A stretch of DNA of 11,946 bases from Deltaproteobacteria bacterium. GTDB lineage: Bacteria > Desulfobacterota > Desulfofervidia > Desulfofervidales > DG-60. The stretch covers positions 1 through 11,946 of the forward strand of contig JAGGTC010000182.1 of assembly GCA_021163945.1 (NCBI GenBank), written 5' to 3'. The notes beneath the pieces were generated by a model, which saw only the letters and a program-made list of their open reading frames with translations, was not told the origin of the DNA and ran no database searches. Below are positions 1-5,972 of the stretch, in pieces (positions within the stretch are counted from its first letter, which is position 1; the number at the start of each line of letters is the position of its first letter). A program made the position numbers and the translations under genes.

Positions 1-49
1 TTGCCCATTATAGGCCGAGCTTAACCTGTTGTCTAAATTTTGGGGTCCA
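1..49. mobile_element. Possible terminal repeat of an insertion sequence extending left out of the window
   Basis: Positions 30-49 read TGTCTAAATTTTGGGGTCCA. The segment has the TG...CA ends and the GGGGTCCA/TGGACCCC terminus that I associate with inverted repeats of IS3-family elements. If so, the element lies to the left of position 49 and only its last 49 bases are inside this window. No transposase coding can be read in these bases and the matching repeat is not visible, so this rests on pattern memory alone. It lies 33 bp from the end of a decayed transposase (83-461), consistent with an IS-accumulating spot. Confidence 0.3.
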
Positions 50-82
50 TTATAATTAGAAGAGAAAAGTAGAGACTTCCAT

Positions 83-461
83 TTAGCTGAAATATCCCAA
101 ACAGCCTATTCTAAAAAATATCGCATTTGCCTTAAAGAAAGATGAAGGCATCCTTTCCATTGAAAAACCACGCTTTAGCTCCTTTATCCGATTCTCACTA
201 TATTCTCCTCTGGCATCATACCATTTGACTACCACATCTTTTGGCCAATCAAGACTGGTAGCAATCTGTCTCTGCTATACAACTGTCATTTTCATATGGT
301 CTCCATTCATCTTCTTTTATAGTAGACAAAATGGCCTCTCTAACCGCTCTATCTATATGAGCACCAATGGCATATTTTATCCCCCTCCTTTTGCCTTTAA
401 GAATTTGTCTTTCACAGTCTTTTATAAACTCCAGGTTTGTGGCTGAAGGGGTTGTATTGCC
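83..461 (-). pseudogene. Decayed IS1380-type transposase remnant
   Basis: Two reading-frame blocks on the minus strand match the DDE transposase of the IS1380 family as I recall it. Block one (461 down to 249) reads GNTTPSATNLEFIKDCE, then IKYAIGAHIDRAVREAI and DEWRPYEND, and ends in an in-frame TGA at 251-249. Block two, in another frame (about 274 down to 83), reads ATSLDWPKDVVVKWYDARGE, then SENRIKELKRGFSMERMP and ends in TAA at 85-83. The segment that should carry a catalytic Asp between KGKR and GIKYAIGA is missing, as are about 30 residues between IAETD and ATSLDWP. The gene is therefore dead, with internal deletions, a frameshift and stops. Weak traces of its 5' end may reach an ATG near 583 in further shifted frames. 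The C-terminus also breaks off soon after the IFFRIG stretch. No intact element boundaries are seen. Confidence 0.75.
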
Positions 462-751
462 TTAATCCATAAAGGAACTCCCCAAATAACACTAAACCTG
501 CTCTGGGGGTGATAGTTTCTAAGTCCTCTCTAAAATAAATGGCAAAATGGCTTGCTTTACTTTAGATCTTTTTGTTTTATCATTGTTTTTACCCCTTTTA
601 GGTGAAAGGTATTTTTTTTCAAAATCGCTTTATTATAGCACACTTGCGGGGTTTTTTATAGGGGAAACGAGGATTTTGGGATTTGATTGGCCTTGCATTA
701 ATTAAAGAAAATGATTAAAAGAAAAGATTGTAAATGTATTGGAGGTAGGCT
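462..751. other. AT-rich gene-free stretch: transposase 5' debris and leader of the fmdB-like gene
   Basis: This stretch has no credible intact coding sequence. Bases 462 to about 583 probably hold frame-shifted debris of the transposase N-terminal part; on the minus strand the only ATG there (583-581) hits a stop after eight codons. A minus-strand TATAAT (637-632) could be the old transposase -10 box, but no -35 accompanies it. Bases 584-751 are AT-rich and must contain the promoter of the plus-strand group beginning at 752. TTGATT (683-688) and TTGCAT (693-698) are candidate -35 boxes, but neither has a good -10 partner, so I do not call a promoter. Confidence 0.5.
741..745 (+). promoter_or_regulatory. 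Shine-Dalgarno site of the fmdB-like gene
   Basis: GGAGG lies six bases before the ATG at 752. It is a textbook ribosome binding site that fixes this start, and it shows that the host does use SD-led initiation for some genes. Confidence 0.8.
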
Positions 752-955
752 ATGCCTATCTATGAGTTTGAGTGTGAAGATTGTGGGCACCGCTTTGAGA
801 CATTAGTATTTAGTAGCAATGAAAAGGTGAGTTGCCCAAAGTGTAAGGGCACTCATCTAAAGAGGCTTATCTCTGCCTGTGGATTTAATGTAGGGGGTAG
901 CAGTGGCAGCACTATAAGTAAGAGCAGTTGTGGGGTCCACTCTGGATTTACTTGA
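752..955 (+). CDS. FmdB-family zinc ribbon protein
   Basis: A 67-residue protein starting MPIYEFECEDCGHRFE, the hallmark opening of the FmdB/CxxC_CXXC_SSSS zinc ribbon family. Two CxxC pairs (C8/C11 and C28/C31) should bind one zinc ion. The first half is the ribbon. The second half (about residues 43-67) is a Gly/Ser-rich low-complexity tail with two further cysteines, as is usual in the family. FmdB was named as a putative regulator near formamidase/amidase genes, but the biochemical role of these small proteins is not established. The ATG at 752 has a good SD. It lies 53 bp upstream of hemC on the same strand with no terminator between, so co-transcription is likely, although no direct functional link to tetrapyrrole synthesis is known to me. 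Confidence 0.85.
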   Translation: MPIYEFECEDCGHRFETLVFSSNEKVSCPKCKGTHLKRLISACGFNVGGSSGSTISKSSCGVHSGFT

Positions 956-1008
956 GCAGGCTGATGGGCCTTGGATGGGCCTAAAAATTTCCCTCTCTGG
1001 TCATTTTA

Positions 1009-1935
1009 ATGGAGAATCTTAGAATCCGTATAGGCACAAGGGGAAGTGCCCTCGCCTTAAAACAGACCTATTGGGTAAAAGAACAACTAAAAAAGATATA
1101 TCCAGATGCAAAGATAGAGGTTATTTGCATTAAGACCAAAGGGGATAAGATAACAGATGCCCCCCTGGCAAAGATAGGGGGAAAGGGCCTTTTTGTCAAA
1201 GAGATAGAGGAGGCGCTATTATCGGAAAGGATAGACCTGGCCGTTCACAGTCTAAAGGATGTAACCACAGACTTACCAAGGGGGCTTTGCCTTGGTGCCA
1301 TTACAGAGAGGGAAGACCCAAGGGATGTACTGATTAGTAAAGAAAACATACCATTTTCTAAATTGCCTGAGGATGCCATCCTTGGCACAAGCAGCCTGCG
1401 GAGAAAGGCACAAATCTTACACCTGAGGCCCAAATTTACCATTGTCCCTTTACGTGGTAATGTAGATACCAGAATTAAAAAAATGAGGGAGAAAAATTTA
1501 GATGCCATTATATTGGCAAGTGCAGGGATTAGAAGGATGGGCCTAGAGGAAAACATTACTGAATATCTACCCCTTGATGTCATCCTGCCTGCCATTGGTC
1601 AGGGGGCATTGGCAATAGAGATCAGGGAGGAAAGGAACTGGAAAGATATTGTTTCTCCTTTAAATCATCTCCCTACAGCCCTGGCTACTATGGCAGAAAG
1701 GGCATTTTTGAGGAGGTTACAGGGTGGTTGTCAAGTGCCTATTGCTGCCTATGCTGAGATTAAAGATAGTAGGCTTTCAATTGTAGGGATGGTGGCAGAG
1801 GTAGAGGGAAGGCGCCTACTTAGGCAAAAGATCTCTGGTCTGCCTGATGAGGCAGAGGCATTGGGTATAGCCTTAGCCGATTCACTCCTTAAAGCGGGTG
1901 CAAGGGAGATACTGGAAGAGGTATATGGAAGGTAA
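1009..1935 (+). CDS. hemC: Hydroxymethylbilane synthase (porphobilinogen deaminase)
   Basis: 308 residues, the normal family length. The enzyme condenses four porphobilinogen molecules into the linear tetrapyrrole hydroxymethylbilane in the cytoplasm. Diagnostic motifs are RIGTRGSALAL near the N-terminus, GGKGLFVKEIE (57-67), LAVHSLKDV with the catalytic Asp at 84, LGTSSLRRKAQ (125-135), LRGNVDTR (148-155) and LQGGCQVPIAAYA, in which C241 carries the covalent dipyrromethane cofactor. The ATG at 1009 is the only plausible start: an in-frame TAA lies at 982-984, and homologues begin a few residues before RIGTRGS. There is no recognisable SD in front of it. The 3' end overlaps the next gene, cobA-hemD, by 11 bases, so the two are translationally linked. 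HemC product cyclises spontaneously to the wrong isomer unless HemD acts, which fits the coupling. Confidence 0.97.
   Translation: MENLRIRIGTRGSALALKQTYWVKEQLKKIYPDAKIEVICIKTKGDKITDAPLAKIGGKGLFVKEIEEALLSERIDLAVHSLKDVTTDLPRGLCLGAITEREDPRDVLISKENIPFSKLPEDAILGTSSLRRKAQILHLRPKFTIVPLRGNVDTRIKKMREKNLDAIILASAGIRRMGLEENITEYLPLDVILPAIGQGALAIEIREERNWKDIVSPLNHLPTALATMAERAFLRRLQGGCQVPIAAYAEIKDSRLSIVGMVAEVEGRRLLRQKISGLPDEAEALGIALADSLLKAGAREILEEVYGR
1914..1921 (+). promoter_or_regulatory. Shine-Dalgarno site inside hemC that supports the cobA-hemD start at 1925
   Basis: GGAAGAGG lies inside the last codons of hemC. The ATG at 1925 (MEGKVYLVGAG) sits at workable spacing from it and matches the usual N-terminus of the family. 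The longer in-frame ATG at 1898 would add nine residues (MQGRYWKRY) that are merely hemC sequence read in another frame. Confidence 0.65.
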
Positions 1936-3433
1936 GGTCTATTTAGTAGGTGCAGGTCCTGGTGACCCTGGCCTTATTACCCTAAAGGCAAAAAGGGTCT
2001 TATCAGAGGCAGAGGTAGTAGTCTACGATTACCTTGCCCACAAAAGGATAATGGCATATGCCCCAAGTTTTGCTGAAAGGATCTATGTAGGTAAGCAGGC
2101 AGGCAGGCATACCCTCTCCCAAAAGGAGATCAATCAATTGCTTATTGAGAAGGCAAGGGAAGGCAAGGTAGTTGTCCGCCTTAAAGGGGGTGACCCATTC
2201 ATATTTGGGAGGGGGGGAGAAGAGGCCGAGGCACTGGCAAAAGAAAATGTGCCATTTGAAATAGTGCCTGGGGTGAGTTCGGCCATTGCCGTACCTGCAT
2301 ATGCAGGGATCCCCTTGACCCATCGCTCTTATGCCTCTTCTGTGGCCTTTGTTACCGGGCATGAGGACCCTACCAAGGTTGATTCTGCTATAAATTGGGA
2401 AAAATTGGCTATGGGTGTAGATACATTGGTATTTTTAATGGGTGTAGGGAATCTACCATTTATTGTGCAAAAATTAATAGAAAATGGGCGCTCTCCAAAA
2501 ACCCCTGTGGCCATTGTTAGATGGGGTACCCTACCAGAGCAGAGGACTATTGTAGGCAATTTAGAAGATATTGCAGAATTGGCAAAAAGAGAAAAGTTAA
2601 AGCCACCTGCCATTATTGTTGTAGGGGAGGTAGTAAATTTGAGGGATTTACTCAATTGGTGGGAGGAAAAGCCACTCTTTGGAAAAAAGATCCTTATTAC
2701 CAGGACAAGGGAACAGGCAGCAGAGATGGCTATGGAACTTGAGGATTTGGGGGCCAGATGCTACATATTTCCAACCATTGAGGTTACTGACCCCTTAGAC
2801 TTTTCGCCTCTGGATAGTGCCATCTCCAGTATATCTCTCTATGATTGGTTGATCTTTACAAGTGTAAATGGTGTCTATTCTTTCAAGAGACGCCTGAAAA
2901 AACTGGGTAGAGATGTGCGTATATTAGGGGATATAAAGATTGCTGTCATTGGGGAAAAGACATCTAAGGCCTTAGAAGATTGGGGTATTAGACCGGATCT
3001 TATGCCCAGTGAATTTAGGGCCGAGGCACTGGCAGAAGAGATTTTAAAATCTGATATAAGGGGCAAAAAGGTCCTCTTAGTAAGGGCAGAGAAGGCAAGG
3101 GAGGTGTTGCCTGAAAAACTAAAAGAAATGGGTGCCAGAGTGGATATAGTGCCTGCCTACAGGACCGTGATCCCTCAATATAAAAGGGGGGAGATTGAGG
3201 ATATCCTAAAAGGGGGGATAGATGTAATCACATTTACTAGTTCATCTACGGTTATCCATTTGGCCAAAATCTTAGATGGTAACATTGGCCTGCTAAAGGA
3301 TATAGCCATAGCCTGTATTGGCCCTATCACTGAAAGGACTGCTAGAGACCTGGGCCTTAAAGTAGACATCATGCCTGATACCTATACTACAAGTGCATTG
3401 GTAAAGGCCATTGTGAGCTATTTCACCTCATAG
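1925..3433 (+). CDS. cobA-hemD: Fused uroporphyrinogen-III C-methyltransferase / uroporphyrinogen-III synthase
   Basis: 502 residues with two enzymes. Residues about 3-245 are the SAM-dependent methyltransferase CobA/SUMT: VGAGPGDPGLITLK (8-21), VVVRLKGGDPFIFGRGGEE (82-100), VPGVSSAIAVPAYAGIPLTH (114-133) and a TGHE motif (144-147). It methylates uroporphyrinogen III at C2 and C7 to precorrin-2. Residues about 253-500 are HemD, which closes hydroxymethylbilane to uroporphyrinogen III with inversion of ring D. It shows the typical ILITRTREQA opening (256-265), FTSVNGV (311-317), VLLVRAEKAREVLPEKL (383-399) and TFTSSSTV (437-444). Such fusions are known in several anaerobic lineages. With hemC it channels porphobilinogen to precorrin-2, the entry to siroheme, cobalamin and, in sulfate reducers, siroheme-dependent heme. 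I chose the ATG at 1925. Its stop codon overlaps the convergent M23 gene by 11 bp. Confidence 0.95.
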   Translation: MEGKVYLVGAGPGDPGLITLKAKRVLSEAEVVVYDYLAHKRIMAYAPSFAERIYVGKQAGRHTLSQKEINQLLIEKAREGKVVVRLKGGDPFIFGRGGEEAEALAKENVPFEIVPGVSSAIAVPAYAGIPLTHRSYASSVAFVTGHEDPTKVDSAINWEKLAMGVDTLVFLMGVGNLPFIVQKLIENGRSPKTPVAIVRWGTLPEQRTIVGNLEDIAELAKREKLKPPAIIVVGEVVNLRDLLNWWEEKPLFGKKILITRTREQAAEMAMELEDLGARCYIFPTIEVTDPLDFSPLDSAISSISLYDWLIFTSVNGVYSFKRRLKKLGRDVRILGDIKIAVIGEKTSKALEDWGIRPDLMPSEFRAEALAEEILKSDIRGKKVLLVRAEKAREVLPEKLKEMGARVDIVPAYRTVIPQYKRGEIEDILKGGIDVITFTSSSTVIHLAKILDGNIGLLKDIAIACIGPITERTARDLGLKVDIMPDTYTTSALVKAIVSYFTS

Positions 3434-4667
3434 AAAGATCATCATCTATGGCTGCATAGAATTTAGATTCCATGATATTTCTTAACCTTTCTACCTTTTC
3501 CCTAAAGCTTAGTCTAAAACATCGAGGAATACTCTTGCTTTCTAGCTGCTTAAACTTGAGGTAGTTTATGTACCTACCATGGGCCATAAAGCGAAAGTCC
3601 AAATGTGGCCCTGTGCTTAGGCCCGTACTGCCTACATAGCCAATCACTTGCCCCTGTTTGACAAAGCTCCCTTTCTTTAGCCCCCTAGCAAAGCGAGAAA
3701 GATGGCCATAGGTGCTGGTGTAGATGTGGTTGTGTCTAATCTTTATAAATTTTCCAAATCCCCTTTTCCAGCCTATGAAAACCACCCTCCCATCGCCTAC
3801 TGCCTCTACAGGCGTCCCTATGGGGGCGGCATAGTCAATACCTAGGTGTGGACGGACAATGCCCAAAATAGGGTGTAGGCGATGATAGGAAAAATATGAA
3901 CTAATACGTTTATACCGCAAAGGGGCACGTAGAAATGCCTTGCGCAGAGACCTCCCATTTGCATCGTAATAGTCTTTGTGGCCTGTGGGGTCTTCAAAAT
4001 AGTATGCCTCCAAGCGCCTGCCTTTGTTTACAAATTCTGCAGCCAAAATACGCCCATTTCTAATAAACTTCCCATTTGTATAGATCCTTTCATAGAGGAT
4101 GCGATAGCTATCATTAGGACGAATGTCTGTAAAAAAATCAATATCCCAGGCAAATATGTCGGCCAGCTCTAGGGCAAGGGATGGGTCAATGCCATGCTCT
4201 AGGGCAGATTCATAGAGGCTTGTCCTTATTGTACCAGAGACACAGTCTAATCTGACATATGTCTTTTCTCTTTTTATCTTATGACTAATGCCATAAGGTG
4301 TATACCTAAAGATATAAATGACATCTGGTTTGTATTGATAGGTAATCTTTTGTAGCTTTTGATTGTAAAAACAGATCTTGAGGCAGGCACCAGGCCTTAT
4401 CTTTTTTGTCCTGATGGTCTTATTAATGGCGGTAAGGTAGGAGGTGGCTACACTTGGCAAGATCTTATATCTTTTAATCAAGACATCATATAGGCTTTCG
4501 CCTGGTCTAAAGGTATGCTCTATACACCTTGTATTTTCAATCTTTTCTTTCTTCCATGCAAAATAGTCAAAGGCAGATAGACTATCATCCTCTTTGTGAG
4601 AATAATTAGTCAAAACCAAAAAGATGACTAAGACAACAGATAAAGAGAATATTATAATCTTATTCAT
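3423..4667 (-). CDS. Membrane-anchored M23 family metallopeptidase (peptidoglycan endopeptidase-like)
   Basis: 414 residues. Residues 4-20 form one hydrophobic segment with no lipobox, so the protein is probably anchored in the inner membrane and faces the periplasm. Residues about 49-100 (HTFRPGESLYDVL ... IRPGACLKI) resemble the LysM/OapA-like module of MepM/YebA-type peptidases. The C-terminal LytM/M23 domain spans about 255-372, with HLGIDYAAP (H274, D278), YGHL (H322) and TGPHLDFRF (H355). Lysostaphin-type M23 enzymes cut peptide cross-links in peptidoglycan. The usual second HxH histidine is Asp here (D357). Zinc could still be bound by Asp, or the protein could be an inactive activator-type LytM protein; I recall HLD variants in related bacteria but cannot verify this. 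A charged tail of about 40 residues follows the domain. The ATG at 4667 has no SD but is preceded by a strong promoter. Confidence 0.88.
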   Translation of the reverse strand: MNKIIIFSLSVVLVIFLVLTNYSHKEDDSLSAFDYFAWKKEKIENTRCIEHTFRPGESLYDVLIKRYKILPSVATSYLTAINKTIRTKKIRPGACLKICFYNQKLQKITYQYKPDVIYIFRYTPYGISHKIKREKTYVRLDCVSGTIRTSLYESALEHGIDPSLALELADIFAWDIDFFTDIRPNDSYRILYERIYTNGKFIRNGRILAAEFVNKGRRLEAYYFEDPTGHKDYYDANGRSLRKAFLRAPLRYKRISSYFSYHRLHPILGIVRPHLGIDYAAPIGTPVEAVGDGRVVFIGWKRGFGKFIKIRHNHIYTSTYGHLSRFARGLKKGSFVKQGQVIGYVGSTGLSTGPHLDFRFMAHGRYINYLKFKQLESKSIPRCFRLSFREKVERLRNIMESKFYAAIDDDLSMR

Positions 4668-4680
4668 GACTGAATAGTAA

Positions 4681-4710
4681 ACTATAAGTCAAACAATTCA
4701 ATTTTGTCAA
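4681..4710 (-). promoter_or_regulatory. Sigma70-like promoter of the M23 peptidase gene
   Basis: On the minus strand a perfect TTGACA (4710-4705) is separated by 18 bases from TATAGT (4686-4681). The -10 ends 13 bases before the ATG, giving an estimated 5' leader of only 6-7 bases with no Shine-Dalgarno. The -35 box begins just after the stop codon of apgM, so the peptidase can be transcribed independently of it. Confidence 0.6.
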
Positions 4711-4716
4711 GGTAAT

Positions 4717-5925
4717 TTATGCGCCAAACTTTTTTAGTTTTAAGGCGTGGGCAAGCATTAGGCCCATGGCATCTACAGAAAAAAGGCGCCCCAGGCCGCC
4801 CTTGGCACATGCACGCTCTGAGAATCTCTCTTGCTCATCTGGGATAATGGTATTTGCATAGAGGAGGAATGGATTTGGGTGCCAACTGTGTGCCTTTAGG
4901 CGGCAGGGTGTGGAGTGGTCTCCAGTAATGACCAAGACATCAGGGAGAAGGGAGAGGATTTCTGGCAAGAATCTGTCAAACTCTTCTATTACGGCCACTT
5001 TCTTTTCAAAATTTCCGTCTTCTCCATAAGAATCTGTCTTTTTTATATGAAAATAAAAGAAATCATAGTCTTTATAATTTTCCTTTAGTGTCTTTATTTC
5101 ATCTGCTATAGACATCCCATCCACATCCAAAATCTTCATACCTACCAATTTTGCAAGCCCCTTATACATTGGGTAAGTGGCAATGGCCGCTGGATTTAGC
5201 CTAAAGATGTCCTGCATAGGGGATATAGGGGGTAGTGTGGAAAATCCACGCAGGATTATAAAATTTGCCCTTTTTTCATCCTTTAGGATATCCTTTGCCA
5301 AATTGATAATCTTTTCAGCAACCCTGGCTGTCCTCTCTGATCTAGGGTCTGTGGCCTTGGGGAGGATAGGTGATTTTCCTACCATCTGGGGGTCTGTATC
5401 CAGTACCTCTGAGCCCAGTCCTTCCCCCCTTAAACGCAGGGCAAAGCGATATTCCATACCAGGGGTAAACAAGACCTCAACCCCATCTATCTCCTTTATC
5501 TCCTCTTTTAACCTTGAACACAATCTCTTATTCTCCTCTGTGGGGATGCGACCGGCCCTCCTATCCACTATTACCCCATCCCTTAAGGTGCAGAAGTTTC
5601 CCCTAATGGCTATATCACCCTCTTTAATCTCCACCCCCAGTCCAAGGTTTTCTAATATACCTCGTCCTATTTGGTACTTGAGTGGGTCATAGCCAAAGAT
5701 GGCCAAGTGGGCTGGCCCACTGCCTGGGGTGATGCCTGGGAGTATAGGGTCTGTCTGGCCAAGGATAGATTTCTTTGCCAACTTGTCTAAATTTGGTGTA
5801 TTTGCCCACTCAAGGGCAGTCTTACCCTCTCTAAATGGTATTCCACCTACACCATCTAAGACAATAAGGACAATCTTTGAAGGGGTTTTGATAGAGACCT
5901 CTTTAAATAGTTCTTCCCTTTCCAT
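4717..5925 (-). CDS. apgM: Archaeal-type 2,3-bisphosphoglycerate-independent phosphoglycerate mutase
   Basis: 402 residues, close to the family norm of about 400. It interconverts 3- and 2-phosphoglycerate in glycolysis/gluconeogenesis using two divalent metals and a phosphoserine intermediate. It belongs to the alkaline phosphatase superfamily and is distinct from bacterial GpmI, which is about 510 residues. Visible signatures are LIVLDGVGG (metal Asp, D24), TPNLDKLA (43-50), TPGSGPAHLAIFGYDP with the presumed nucleophile S69, GRGILENLG (88-96), GNFCTL, and the C-terminal metal motifs VITGDHSTP (332-340) and KAHSWHPNP (344-352). I chose the ATG at 5925. A longer frame opens with TTG at 5940 but would add only five residues (MYLFT). 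No SD precedes the ATG. Related enzymes occur in archaea, thermophiles and deltaproteobacterial-type anaerobes. Confidence 0.93.
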   Translation of the reverse strand: MEREELFKEVSIKTPSKIVLIVLDGVGGIPFREGKTALEWANTPNLDKLAKKSILGQTDPILPGITPGSGPAHLAIFGYDPLKYQIGRGILENLGLGVEIKEGDIAIRGNFCTLRDGVIVDRRAGRIPTEENKRLCSRLKEEIKEIDGVEVLFTPGMEYRFALRLRGEGLGSEVLDTDPQMVGKSPILPKATDPRSERTARVAEKIINLAKDILKDEKRANFIILRGFSTLPPISPMQDIFRLNPAAIATYPMYKGLAKLVGMKILDVDGMSIADEIKTLKENYKDYDFFYFHIKKTDSYGEDGNFEKKVAVIEEFDRFLPEILSLLPDVLVITGDHSTPCRLKAHSWHPNPFLLYANTIIPDEQERFSERACAKGGLGRLFSVDAMGLMLAHALKLKKFGA

Positions 5926-5944
5926 AGTAAATAAGTACAAAAAA

Positions 5945-5972
5945 ATTATTTTATTTGCAAGACTTTTATCAA
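5945..5972 (-). promoter_or_regulatory. Weak candidate promoter of apgM
   Basis: In the 43-base gap before apgM the minus strand offers TTGATA (5972-5967), 16 bases, then AATAAT (5950-5945). TTGCAA (5960-5955) with a poor -10 TACTTA (5937-5932) is an alternative that would make the mRNA start at the ATG itself. Neither is strong, and read-through from the upstream C45 gene is equally possible. Confidence 0.25.

Noticed and set aside
225..446. A 73-codon plus-strand open frame in the left region.
   Set aside because: It is the antisense shadow of the IS1380-type transposase relic; the minus strand has family motifs, this frame has none and no SD.
963..982. Direct repeat GATGGGCCT twice between fmdB and hemC.
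   Set aside because: Two 9-bp copies 2 bp apart form no stable hairpin and no known operator; most likely chance or slippage.
1898..1924. Upstream ATG giving cobA-hemD nine more residues.
   Set aside because: The extra residues are hemC sequence in another frame; the ATG at 1925 has an SD and the expected family N-terminus.
5177..5692. A long (171-codon) plus-strand frame opposite apgM, and similar long antisense frames opposite hemC, nadC and nadX.
   Set aside because: They are mirror frames of strongly conserved genes and show no protein-like motifs of their own.
5926..5940. TTG start giving apgM five more residues.
   Set aside because: The ATG at 5925 is a better start codon and the extension carries no family sequence; it would also leave even less room for a promoter.
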